A stretch of 64,000 bases of DNA from Nannobrachium achirus. Taxonomy: Eukaryota; Chordata; Actinopteri; Myctophiformes; Myctophidae. Shown here piece after piece: positions 48,849 to 61,158 of the stretch (its first letter is position 1; each line of letters starts with the position of its first letter). The translations under genes and the position numbers were made by a program. The notes under the pieces are model-generated. The model made no database searches. It saw only the letters and a program-made list of their open reading frames with translations, and was not told the origin of the DNA. The DNA lies in NCBI GenBank assembly GCA_963921795.1, contig OY997657.1, forward strand, positions 27,005,377 to 27,069,376. The letters are read 5' to 3'.

Positions 48849-48899
<51 letters not shown>
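48849..48899. repeat. (GAAA)n microsatellite
   Basis: About twelve GAAA units. Confidence 0.95.
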
Positions 48900-49212
48900 G
48901 TAAGGAAGCAAATGACGATGATGAAATATTCTACTGAAGCATAGGATATCTATGTATTTATGTGTTTTATTATTTATTTTTATGACTTTATGTATTGGTT
49001 GTGATGACTACTGTTTGCAAACCAAATTGCGTGATGGGAACAATAAAGACTAGCTAATCAAATGTATTTCTATTTTGTAAGATTGTTCTTCATGCTTCTT
49101 TTTTTTATATATATTTTTTATTCATGCCCAATATCACACCTTGAGTCCTTAATCGTCTTGTTTGGTTGAATTCAGAACAATTTTGATAACTATTATGTGT
49201 TCCTTCTTACAG

Positions 49213-49279
49213 GATACAAAGCAGCTATTCAACACTGCAGAGGATCAACCAGGACTTGGAGGACAAGATGCACAGGACG
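49213..49279 (+). CDS. BEGAIN exon: coiled coil, part 2
   Basis: Acceptor TTCCTTCTTACAG and donor ACG/GTGAGAGG. The first G completes the split Arg codon of the previous exon; 22 codons follow, leaving phase 0. The peptide RIQSSYSTLQRINQDLEDKM corresponds to the conserved BEGAIN segment IQSNY...LQRINQELEDK. Continuity across both junctions gives KLRRIQSSY and MHRTSQHHDEE, as in the family. Heptad hydrophobics (I, Y, L, I, L, M) continue the coiled coil. The short exon size and phase fit a conserved gene structure. Confidence 0.93.
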
Positions 49280-50650
49280 GTGAGAGGCAATCTGCACAAC
49301 TTATTACACAAGTATTTCACAAACAGTTTGATCATAGACCCATTTTTATGGGTGCATTTCCCTTTTTTAACCTATATAGCTATATATATAATTTATGTCT
49401 CACAAAACCTTTTCAAAAAAAGAAATCAAGATATTTTCATAGACTTTCTAAATCGTTAATTAACAGACCTGCAGTACAAACTCACATGTTGCATGATTGC
49501 ATCACAATGCATTGTAATCATATTTAATTGGCTCTGCCTATATTTTGTCAGCGGTTTTAATGTGTGTTGCGCTGCATGGACATCATTTTATAAATACATT
49601 TGCATCAAGTAGAAATCGACCAACTTCATGCAAATAGTTGATCACCAACTCACCGCGTCGTATCCATCATGCACCACTCGCCCACATCGGAAGCTCACCA
49701 TAGAAAATTAATTGGATTCATCGACTTGACATCAGTCAACGGCTCCATCCTCTCTTTTTATGGAACAAGGCCTGCAAGCTAGCTGAGGCAGTAAACTCAA
49801 GTGATACTGTACAGTGTACACCAGGGATATTCAGCTTCATAGGCAGGGGGCCACAATTGCAAAATGACGTGAAGTCAGGGGCCACAACACTGTGACAACA
49901 GAAACAGAATTTTCATGGTAAACAGCTTTAGCAGTAACCATTAAGAAATGTGTAACTGGTGAATAATAATTACTTCTAAATATACTTATTACATTTTGTG
50001 TATATATTAATTAATTAACCATCAACAACTTTCGGCTATGAAAAAACATGAAAATTGGAATACGGAATGTGTTCCATGGGACACAACAAAACTCCCCAGG
50101 GGCTAGATTTAGCCAGTAGGCTATCAGTAGAATGTCACAGCCAGACACAGACACAGCCAACTCTGACTCTATTTATGCTCTGAAATGCACTATGCTGCCG
50201 CTCCACAGCTCAGATTGGAACTATTGCTGCTACTTATTATCGTTGCTGCATTTCATCACCCCAACCTCACCCCAGCCTCCACCTGTAAGCTCCGATTCTG
50301 GATTTTCACTCCCACTCTCTTGTTTGTTAAGCTTAGAAGGAGGTGCATGCTTACAGGGAGTGACATGTTTAGAGTCTAGATGTCAAAATCAACTCTGTAT
50401 ACAGAACACATACTGCCATTCAATAAATCTGTTTCACATGAGTTGTTTGATTGACCTCTCTTTCCCATTTCCCAGTTTTTGTTGCTTGTACACACTCAGG
50501 TTTTTATTGACGTTAACAAGAACTGTCCGTACGCACCACAGCACTATCACCAGGGTTCTCATGAAACATGGATGACAGTGATGTGGATTTCCGCACACAC
50601 ACCTCCACACAGGCACACCTCCACACAGGCACACCTCCACACAGGCACAC

Positions 50651-50917
<267 letters not shown>

Positions 50918-51691
50918 GAGTGATTTGTGTTAGTAGTGTAGCTGCTAGAAAAATACTGTAATTTCTTTTGTCTTTTTGTAAAACTATTTCAATTATTATA
51001 ATTGAAAAGGACTGCTAGACTACCATTTTAGCTCCCTAATCCATTGTACAATTACACAGGCAACATGTTCCACCAAAAAACAAGTACATACTGTAGTACA
51101 ACTTGTGAAACATAGGCAAACATAAAGCACTGGTACTATGTACAGTAAATACCCCAATAGAAGTAGTGTTTTAGTGTCGTAAAAATGCATGTCTCTCTCT
51201 GTCTCTCTCTCTTGCTCTATATATGGAAAAGACTGTATGTACTGCAACAAGCATTATTTATCAGTTTAAAAAATAACAATGTAAAAAAAAGTCCACAACC
51301 ATGAATGCAAATTTTAGTTGTTGTAATGATTGCTCTGCATTTATAACAAATATATATATATATATTTTAAAACCTAGTTACCGTTGACAGGTCAGAAACA
51401 TATTCAGCCTATTGCTAGCATGCACAAGAAAAATGGCCAAATAGTTTGTGATATTAGTTACGGACAGACAGACAGACAGACACACACACACACACGAACA
51501 CACATACACTGACAGACAGACATACATTGAATGCAAGGTCTCTTCCTGGCGGAAATGAAATAGGGTATATACAAAAATACAGGTTAAGTTGAACCTTTGG
51601 AAAAGGTTGGAAGAGTGTGTGACAGAGATAGCCTACACACAAATTAATCTCAAGGGTGTGGGTACTCGCCAACTCACTGTTGCGTAAACAG

Positions 51692-51692
51692 T

Positions 51693-51752
<60 letters not shown>

Positions 51753-51772
51753 GCACACACACACGCGCACAT
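51692..51772. repeat. (CA)n microsatellite
   Basis: About 28 pure CA units, then GC-interrupted. A GACA run lies nearby at about 51463-51482. Confidence 0.95.
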
Positions 51773-52256
51773 GCTTATACACTTGTGTGTTAACACAAAT
51801 ACTCAGACACACACAATCCGCTGATCTGATTAAGTGTTTGGAACCATGCTGTGACCCCTTGGCCTCTGTTGAAAGGAAGCATAATTGGAGCCGTGCCAGG
51901 TTGGAGTCTAATATGCAGAATGGGAGAGCGTGTGAGACAAAATATCAATATTTTATATACTGTATAAGCTCGCTTTCCATAAATGCAGCCAACAGAGCTA
52001 ATTGTGTTACAGTAGTAGTCGTTATCATAATAACAACACAACATTTACCAGTGATTGTATAATTACAGCGCCCTTTATCTCTCCTTCTGATCTCTACCTC
52101 CATGTGATCATGCTCTAACCAGTAATCTAGCGTTTGAACATGCCTGTCTGGCAGCACAGCCTCTCTCACACTCTCAAAGCAATTACACGATCAAAGAAGG
52201 GAGAGCAATCAATGTCCAAAGTGATTGGCCCTACCTGCCATGCAACCTTGTTATGT

Positions 52257-52412
52257 CTGATTTATGCTTCGTCGTACTACACGACGGCGCCCCGGGACGA
52301 AAATAGCCGACCTACAAGCTCACAGCGTGCCGCGGATGTGAGGCATTGTGGACTTGCAGGTCGGCTATTTTCGATGTGCGACACCATGGTATGACGGGAG
52401 CATAAATCAAGC
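52257..52412. mobile_element. Short MITE with TGATTTATGCTTC ends
   Basis: CTGATTTATGCTTCGTCG at the left pairs with ACGGGAGCATAAATCAAG at the right. Similar TTTATACTT-type ends occur singly at about 27907, 39110 and 46578. Nearly the whole interior is the dispersed palindrome. Superfamily not assigned. Confidence 0.65.
52298..52373. repeat. Dispersed palindrome, long arms
   Basis: CGAAAATAGCCGACCTACAA then GCTCACA; the right arm is TTGCAGGTCGGCTATTTTCG. Compensating changes (GACCTAC/GCAGGTC in place of GATCTAC/GTAGATC) largely keep the pairing. Confidence 0.88.
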
Positions 52413-52784
52413 ATTAGAAAACGATTACTGGCAGACTGCTGCTCTGTCCACCTCAGCAGCAGCGAGTCCAATCACTTTGGGTAGAGAGGTCCCATTTTAT
52501 CCAGACCCATGGCTTCAGGCTATCATCAAACTGGGGACGAGCCGCCTGCGCAGAAAGGCCCAGATTTGGGACTTATCTTGATTGAACTGGAGCCTAATCT
52601 CATCACAAGTTTGATCCATGATGTGGTTCGGCTCCTTGCCAGCCACACTAATCGAAGGACACTATAGCTGTGTGAAATCCTGCAGCTGCAGTAGTTGCAA
52701 ACATTACAGTCAAGAAGTGATTGTCCCTTGGTCAATTTGTGGCTATAAGGGCTCATAGCATAGCATGCACTGTACTGTCTAATG

Positions 52785-53527
52785 CAGGGGTCTTCAACGT
52801 TTTCAGGCCAAGGACCCCTTAGTTGAAAGAGAGATGAAGCAGGGACCCCCACAACCTTACCACCTTACCTTTGCGATGTTATAGACAAAGATGTATTAAT
52901 TTTTTTTTCATCATTATTATTTTCTTTTCTCCTTAAATAGGTGTACTTTCGCTATACTAGCAGTAGAGGGCAGCCTCATGCAAGAATTAATGTTAAATGG
53001 CCGCGGTAGGCTACCGTCCGTCAAGACAGCTCAATCGCTACAGAGCAATAGACCCAGAGAAAATAACAAGGAAGAGTGTTGTTACTCCATTGATGCTAAC
53101 GTCCAGTGGGTTTTTGAGAGCACTTTTATGGGAGCTGTCTCTACGGTACACACCCGCGCAACCCCTCATCAGTTTACAGACATCAAAACAAGGTACAAAA
53201 GAACGAGCCAAAGAACATACAATTGGCATCGCGCCGCCGGGAAAAATGGGGCGAACGGGAACGTCCAAAGCGGTAAAAGAGTTAATAAACATGACCTTTC
53301 ACTCTGTACTTAGTCTGCTCTTTTTCCCCTCTACAACAAAAAAAAACCAGCCGATCTACAAGCTCACAACGCCTCGCAGCGAGCTTGTAGATCTGCTGTT
53401 TTTGGCCAAAGTTCTCAGAATATGGACGCTAGGGTTCAAAAAGAAGGGGAAAAAAAGATTTGGAGGACCCCCTGTGGTAACTCTGAGGACCCCCTAGGGG
53501 TCCCGGGCCCCCTGTTGAAGACCCCTG
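52785..53527. mobile_element. hAT-type MITE (CAGGGGTCTTCAAC family), perfect TSD
   Basis: Ends CAGGGGTCTTCAACGTTTTC and CCTGTTGAAGACCCCTG. Exact 8-bp duplication GTCTAATG (52777-52784 and 53528-53535), the clearest member of the family here. A segment related to the TTAA element at 8690-9118 is nested at about 52855-53290. Downstream come CTTAGTCTGCTCTTT, the palindrome (53341-53406) and ATATGGACGCTAGGGTTCAA, which are shared with copies 1 and 3. Confidence 0.93.
53341..53406. repeat. Dispersed palindrome, inside hAT MITE
   Basis: ACCAGCCGATCTACAAGCTC, ACAACGCCTCGC, then GCGAGCTTGTAGATCTGCTG. The left arm reads CCAGC in place of ATAGC and the right arm CTGTT in place of CTATT. Confidence 0.85.
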
Positions 53528-54197
53528 GTCTAATGTTATATGTGTATGTCGCTGGCAGTCAACTACTGCCAGAGGCAGTCATCAAATCAAAATTTTTCCC
53601 GACTTTCTTGTAACTTTCTACTACACCGTATCCAAAGATGGCAAAATACCATGCAAAAATACAGTTAGAGAAATGTGTCAATCAAAGTTAAGAGTAAAAA
53701 ATAACCTCCTCTCCAGACTATTGAATGAATTTTTGTGGCAAATCCATCATGTGTGGATTTTTTCCTTTGTGGTGAACAAAATGGAACTTGACAAGTTGAA
53801 TAATTCAACACATATGAAATATCTTCAGGAGACAGCCATTTAAAACAATGGTTGTCTTGCTGCGCTCGTTGTAACCTATTATTTGTAGTATTCCAGTGTA
53901 ATCCTTCTCGCCATGTCATGCGGTGAACAGACGGAAAGCGTAAAATACCTTCTCATCATGGATCATGCCTTTCAAAACACATACACGCACACGTGCACAT
54001 ACATCACTAAATATTCTTGTCATGTGGAATGACTTTGAAAACTGTTGGCTTTTCAAAGGAATTGTCTGTCTATAGCACAGAGCCTTGGTGCGGCTAATCG
54101 GTTTTCATGGCAGGGGACGTTATGGGATTTCTTTAGAGGCGGGCCTCGTTGGGATTGCCATTCCTTTTGATGTCATGTCATGCAATGGTATTTCAAT

Positions 54198-54231
54198 GGG
54201 GGTGGGGGGTGGGGGGGGGGGGGTAAGGGGG
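54198..54231 (+). other. G-rich tract, G-quadruplex candidate
   Basis: GGGGGTGGGGGGTGGGGGGG continues as a G run, then TAAGGGGG. Four or more runs of at least five G within 35 bp, on the sense strand of the putative BEGAIN intron. Confidence 0.8.
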
Positions 54232-55470
54232 TATGTTCCTTTGTAGAGCACAGTTCGGGCCCAGCCAGGCAGTGACAAAGGCAGCTCCAATCAAATCATG
54301 CATGTAATTAAAAGTTCTGAGATACCTACACTGGCAAGGTCACAAAAAAAAGAAGAAGAAAATGAAATGGTTTCATAAGCAACAAAATGAGGGATTAGCA
54401 CCTGGAAGCGGTACAGTCTAGTAACATTGGAGTGATTGTATTCAGCGTCGCATGAATGCAGACTTGGGGCTAATTTATACATTACTGCCATCATAAAACA
54501 CACTTGTGCAATAAAGATAATAATAAATCAGCCTTTACCAGTTAAAGCCAGTTAAAGTAACAGTGCAGAACGCATAAAGCAAAAAAGCTAATATCTTGAA
54601 AAATCATTATTAACATTATCTTTTGGAAGTTCCCACCTATATAATCAGGGACACCAGGGTTAGTGTGGTTTATTACAATGTTGTGAGGTTGTCTATCGGA
54701 ACAATTAAACAAGAGCTCAGATTCATCTTGGGCAGGCCCTGCAAATCTGATTTGTGATACTGATTGGTGATCCTGATGGGAGTCGCACTGTTTGTACAGT
54801 ATGAACAGCAAATCCAACATGGAATCAGATTTTTGCTAATCCAATCCAGACTTGGATTGCTATCCAGACTCCAATCTGGATAGCAAATCAGATTTGCTGG
54901 ATTTGGACTGCCAGTCCGAACAGGGCCTTAGAGACAGTGCTGAGGAGCTGTCCGTGGTGCTGAACTTCAGACCATTTAAATGCTTGCATACAAAGAAATG
55001 CAGCTCAATGTCCTTTACAGACATAAATTAACGGAGAAAACACATTAAAAGAAACAATTTCAAATAGGTAATGTGTAATAAAGAAGCATGTGTATACATA
55101 TGTTGTAAATATAAATTGAATAACATTTATATTTTCATTTAAACACTATCTTTGCATGTCATTCAGTGTTTCAAGTTTAAAATAAAATAGTATCTCTAAA
55201 ATGGATCTATTAATTTATAACGTATGTACAGTGTAAGATGATTATCCATGGATATGAACCTGCTCTGACTCCATAGTTGATCATACATAGAATCAACTCG
55301 CAATAATAGGCTAATTACAATTTTGCACAAATGTTTTGGGTAAAAGGCCCCTTTTTCAGCGGGCCAGAATGGACACTGAATTCCACACCAGTAAGATAAT
55401 CAATATATATAAATACCACCTCTAAAACAAAGTACAACAACAAAGAAACAAAGAAATCCCAGTAAAATAG

Positions 55471-55662
55471 AATAGAATAGAATAGAATAGAATAGAATAG
55501 AATAGAATAGTGGTTCTAATCTAAATGGACCCTTGTAACTCTGGGAGTGTACAAATGGAATCTTACAGGTCCATTTGGTTCCATTTGTTATTGGGGTCTG
55601 GTCTTCAAAATTAAAATGTTTGAGAACGACTGAAATAGAATAGAATAGAATAGAATAGAATA
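55471..55662. repeat. (AATAG)n microsatellite split by MITE
   Basis: AATAG units at 55471-55510 and again at 55630-55662. Between them is a segment of about 120 bp beginning AGTGGTTCTAATCT and ending GTTTGAGAACGACTG, the ends of the TGGTTCTCAAAC-type hAT MITE. The simplest reading is insertion into the pentanucleotide tract. Confidence 0.75.
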
Positions 55663-55930
55663 CAAAACAAAACAAAGGAGTTAGCGAATAAATTGGCATG
55701 GCTCAGTGCAGAAGTTGGATGGTTTCCCAGCAACACCAGTGAACGAAATAATTACAGAGACCTGAGGCCCTGCAGCATTTGTTATTGTTGTTCTGAAGTC
55801 ACAGACATCCACAAGGACTAAACTAACAGCCAAATAGCAGATAATGGCTTCCTCATACAGTACACGGCCATTGGTGTGAAAGGTGTTAGATGGAAAGTGT
55901 CCCTAGTGAATGGAGGACCTGTGTTAGGAA

Positions 55931-55931
<1 letters not shown>

Positions 55932-56016
<85 letters not shown>
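55932..56016. repeat. (GT)n microsatellite
   Basis: About 42 GT units followed by GCGT units. Confidence 0.95.
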
Positions 56017-56019
<3 letters not shown>

Positions 56020-56607
56020 TGCGTGCGTGCGTGCGTGTGGCTTTGTCACAACTCCGATATCCTGATATAATTAGTATGATTTTCTCATCAGTAAAAGCCT
56101 CTTCAATGGCAAGTGTAAAGGACAGTTGGGAGAGTGGCATCATTGTGATACTTTGGCCATGCTGGGTATGTTAACATTCAACCTGGTCCTAGTGTCCCTG
56201 TTTTGGGCATGTCATTATAACACCCGATTTCTTTTGTAAAACCTCGAGATCCACATGGATCTCAGACCACAGAGTTATATAAAATTCACACCCAGTGTGA
56301 AGTGAGCAGTGCATTTGATGAGTTCATTTTGATCTATATGAACTAGAGGATCGATGTTAAATCATTGGCCATTCATTTCAAGGCTGCTCAACAGCGCTGC
56401 TCGTGGCTGCAGCTGTTGTGCCCTGAGACATAGCCTCAGTCGGAGAGGCAGGTATGCACCGCTCAAAAACTAGAGGACGGATGGCGGAAGTATACGCTAC
56501 TTCCACTAACGGGCAACAGAATTTGGTGCCCAAATGCGGAAGATTTGAGCACCAAGCATGTGCACTATGGTTTCAGGCGATAGAAGCATGTGCCGTAGCA
56601 TCCTTTA

Positions 56608-56846
56608 AGCCCCATTCCCACTGGGCCAGATAACAGATAAAAAAAATCTCTTTCTCCAGATAAAAAAATCTCTTTCTCCATTCAAGTGGATGGTAAGATA
56701 CATCTGTCACAGATAAAAAAAAGATATCTGTGAGAGATATCTTTTTTATCTGTATCTTACCATCCACTTGAATGGAAAAAGAGATTTTTTTTATCTGGAG
56801 AAAGAGATTTTTTTTATCTGTTATCTGGCCCAGTGGGAATGGGCCT
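56608..56846. mobile_element. Fully palindromic PIF/Harbinger-like MITE, 239 bp
   Basis: AGCCCCATTCCCACTGGGCC at the left is mirrored by GGCCCAGTGGGAATGGGCCT at the right. TTA flanks on both sides (56605-56607, 56847-56849) fit a Harbinger 3-bp duplication. Almost the whole element self-pairs: repeated AGATAAAAAAAATCTCTTTC and CCATTCAAGTGGATGGTAAG in each arm, meeting around AAGATATCTGTGAGAGATAT. Confidence 0.9.
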
Positions 56847-57215
56847 TTATGCACTAAGCTTGCAATACCAGATTTGGACACTATTTCAGGCTTGCTTCAA
56901 AAATCCCCTGCAGTCCTGGGGGCTTGTCTCAACATGTGGCCAGCCTGGGACGTCAGTCACCTATGACATCAGTCATAGGCTTGAGCCTAAATGACAATAT
57001 TTATAAGTATAAACCATCATAATCTGAAACAAATTAGTGGAGGTGCTTCTGTGTCCTACTGGCAGTGTGCATACCGCTGACTGGCTCCAGCAGTTTGCAA
57101 GATTAGCCCCGGACACACACACTGATACAGACACAGACCCTCTCATAAATGCCTAGAATCATGCAGAGCCACGGCATGACATTTTTTAAATGTTCAAAAA
57201 TACCGGTAGTTAAAA

Positions 57216-57236
57216 TAACTGATCTACAAGCTCTTA
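57216..57236 (+). repeat. Half copy of the dispersed palindrome
   Basis: AACTGATCTACAAGCTCTTA, left arm only. Confidence 0.5.
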
Positions 57237-58445
57237 GGCTAAGTGTTTAACTTCCACTTGGATCACAACACGAGATAAGTATAATCCACATTCCACAATA
57301 GTGTTATCAATAGTTTGATAATGGTATTAGGGATTACTTGATATGATATGGACAGAAATTGGATGGGGTTTGGTAGAGCTAGCACTTTCTATCAAGTGCA
57401 ACTAAAGTGAAACACCATAAAAACTGTGTGAGAAGCTGTGACCGATTTGGAACCTATACTGTACACATTTCTCCTTGTTTAGTTTGGTTTGCACTTTGCA
57501 TATCGTCAGCTTTTTCTAAAGACTAATATATTCCACCAGATTTAGAAATTAACATTGTGCGGGGTGGTGGCTATCTCCGGAGTGCTAGGTTAAACATCTA
57601 AATTTTGGGGGTGTTTTACCCCACTAGAAGGACCTGCTTTTTCCTATGTGAACCAACATTCAGTAATTGGATCTTATGGGATTTGGGCTCCATTTGTTGT
57701 CCAGTGAAGAGGCAGCACATCCAGCAGCCTAAATTAAACAGTTTGCGTATTTCTTAGAAATATTCTCACATACACACTGCTCACACAGCTGTGAGTCTCC
57801 CCCAAATCAATGAATGAAACAGCCTTAACACATTGGCCGCCATTTTAACATTGACTGTTTGGCTCCCCTGCCATTTTGTTTAATGAAAAAAATTATATAT
57901 TTTTTTTATATTGACATTTTTCCTAAATTCTGTATTCTGTATTTTGTGTCATACAGTACCTGAAATGAAACAAGACCACCTCTAGTCTCACCAAAAAATA
58001 AAAAAATAAAATAAAAAGCTTTTTTTTCTATAGTTGCAGCCATCTCAAAATAGCCATTTTTGACCAAAATCCAGCTATAATTGAAAAAACTGGAGTTATT
58101 GACCTTTTTGTGAAAAATCTATTTTCAAGCGAATAACTCACTTGATATTTGTCTTTATGGCTTCAGGCATTATCAGATAAGTGTACTAATGTAATTATGT
58201 AATAGGATTTTTTTTTAGAATTTTCTGTTTAGAAAAATGCAGAGAAAAATATTTTTATTGGCTATGTCTGACCATAAAACTCAGCAATTTCACATACTGT
58301 TTTGCAGTATTTGTGTGAGTATTTGTGTGAGCCCCCACTTGGGGGCGCGTTCTCTCTGTCTCTGTATGTCTGCTTTGGTCTCAGCTGTTTTTGGGTCTGT
58401 ACAGGTGCACACACACAAATAGACATCAAAGGGGGCATGAGTCTT

Positions 58446-58580
58446 TTTTCTAACATGTGCTAGAATGTGAAAATAGCAGATCTACAAGCTCTACAAGCTC
58501 AACACATCGCTCTGTGACACATTGAGAGCTTGTAGAGCTTGTAGATCTGCTATTTTCACATTCTGGGACATGTTAGAAAA
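58446..58580. repeat. Dispersed palindrome, best and longest copy
   Basis: Arms of about 55-60 bp: TTTTCTAACATGTGCTAGAA, TGTGAAAATAGCAGATCTAC, AAGCTCTACAAGCTCAACAC on the left, and GAGCTTGTAGAGCTTGTAGA, TCTGCTATTTTCACATTCTG, GGACATGTTAGAAAA on the right. The loop is about 20 bp. The core AAAATAGCAGATCTACAAGC is identical in both arms. Here the pairing extends beyond the core used elsewhere, and an extra CTACAAGCT duplication occurs in both arms. Confidence 0.95.
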
Positions 58581-59263
58581 ATGTCTCCCCCTGCCCCAAA
58601 AAAATCCTCTGCACTGCCCTGCAAGAGCAGGGCAGACGCATTTTGCTAACGAGGCGAGGCTGTTGACGTTGATCGATCGCTTGTTGGCTGTAGTTGATCG
58701 CTTGTTTTGGTGGAGCGTGGGCCAGGGACCCCCAGTCCCCCACCTGGTTCCCTAAGTGTTGGCTGGAGACCAGGGACCCCTTTGTGAGACCCCATCGACA
58801 GGGACCACTTGTCCCTGCAACTGGATCATATGAACTTTATGTAACAAATGATCGGCTTATTGATTGATTTTACAATGTTATGTAACTCTGCACTGCTCTG
58901 CGGAGGTCGGCGAAGCGTTGGACCCGCGGACCCCTTATTGGTTGTTAGAAAGGCGACCAGGGACCCCCACCTTTGCAAAGGCGATCATGGCTTGTTTGTG
59001 GACAAAGTTTGTGGACTAAATACCATTATAAAACTAATATTATAGCCTGGATATATGGGTGTGGATTCAAATCAACCATCATCATTATCAGGTACGTTTT
59101 AGAAGCATTTATATGGCAAATTGGCGATAATTGTGTGTTTTGTGTCTTGAGAGAGAGAGAGAGAGAGGCAGAGGCAGATCTCACTATAGCACTGTTTTTT
59201 ATGGGACTGAACACCATCAGGGGGTCCAACAGGGACCACTGAAACAGAGATACAGTGGAGGGA

Positions 59264-59267
<4 letters not shown>

Positions 59268-59345
<78 letters not shown>
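59268..59345. repeat. (CA)n microsatellite
   Basis: About 39 CA units; a short (GA)n lies at 59150-59167. Confidence 0.95.
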
Positions 59346-59346
<1 letters not shown>

Positions 59347-60986
59347 CTGTTCTCACACTTTTTTTTCTTCTCTTTTTTTTTCCGGCAGCCAGCCTTTTGA
59401 GCTCAAATGCGTCTTTTGCCAATTAACTGTGGTTGGGGAGATTTATACATTTGTATTGCAATTTATACATTATTACAGTCTTTTTTTCAAACACACTTAC
59501 TTTGATGTGTGATATGTGTGAGACAGAAGGCTCAAATTTTGTCACGGGCTGGAGAAAAGTGTAATTAAACATTACATTATATAAAAGCAAATTCTCGGGA
59601 CTATCGGGCCTGGCGGGGAACGACATTTAAAATTTCTCGGGACTATCGGGGGAGGCGGGGAATGAGTTAACAAGTAAAACTTTTTTTCCCTCTAGTTTTA
59701 TTCCATCACACTTCTGCATAATTCAACAAGCCGATCGATTAAGCCTTTGCTGGTTGAGCCAGGATACAAAGGTTTGATCTTAGGCCATGACTAATGCTAT
59801 AGTACATACAGTACATACTGTAGTAGGCTACATGGCAATTATAGAAACTTCTGATTCTCTTGTAAACCTGAGTTTCCAAGTGTTTCTGTGAGTAATAGCT
59901 GGATGAATAAACAGGCAGACACTAATAACCTCCTAAAATGGGCACAAATGGAGGACACAGAAACCTGAGTTCTGTGTTGTGAAATCAATAGCCCTTCTCA
60001 TTCACTGAATCCAACTATGAACAATCTATAGCAAGATAAAACCCCTGCATATATCATTTCCCCTGCTGCCTTTGCCATTATGCATAGAACCAAGTGATAA
60101 CAATTATCGTAATGACAACCTGTGCACCCAGAACAGTATCAGTGAGGAGATAGTAAAGATGTGTGTGCTCATCCCTCCTTGCCATAACACTTTAATTAAA
60201 ACCAGAGCTCCCTCCCCCCTTTTTAAATTCATAACATGATAATGCTCATTATTCCAATCCTATCTAGATTGGCTGCTGCTCATTTGATTCTATAGGCGCT
60301 CAAGACAGTGTTTCAAATTTGGCCTTTAATCATGTCCTGGAGAGGACATGAAAGTTTATTTTACATGAATGTTTACAAGCATAGTAAGCAAACACATGAT
60401 GGACTACATTTTTGTCAGAGTGAAATGGGTCCATCGGAGATGCAGTGGGGTAAAAGGCAGCCTGCAAGCAGCAAGTGTAACATTCCAGTGCAAGCGGTGC
60501 AGGGGAGAAGTCCCACAACCAGATGCAGCCGAGCAAGAGGGGCTTGGCTGGAAAGCGGACTTAAAACAGATGATGATGACTGTAAATGTGTCCAAATTAT
60601 ACAGTCAATTTTACTTTAATCCAATACACTATCATGTAAACAAAACACGTGGTGAACTGATGACTGATTTAGAGACTGGATCATAATGTTGTCACTTCAG
60701 CACTGCAAAATGAGCAAAGGTTTCAGAGTAGTGGGCCAGGGGAAAGATTGCCAAGGACTGCCTTGCCTTGAGAGCTGATTAATGAGCCCCTTACAGAATT
60801 AGATTTGAATATCAATGTTGGCCTATTGCTTAAACTGACATTAATTGCCACCTATTATATTGGCCCTGCGCCCCCTGTATTTCAAAACAATCACTGCCAT
60901 TGAAAGATTATAGAGAGGTGGGAGGCTGAGCCTAGACTCTATGGGCTGTATCATTTGTCAGCTGCTGCGAGCGGGAGAGGGAGGAG

Positions 60987-61158
<172 letters not shown>

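Larger units (their letters stand above)
47903..49212 (+). other. BEGAIN intron
   Basis: GT at 47903, AG at 49211-49212 after TGTTCCTTCTTAC. It holds two hAT MITE remnants and a (GAAA)n tract; no further exon is seen. Confidence 0.88.

Noticed and set aside
52997..53497. 166-residue open frame
   Set aside because: It lies entirely within the hAT MITE at 52785-53527 and spans a nested repeat and the palindrome; there is no similarity to a transposase and no coding signature.
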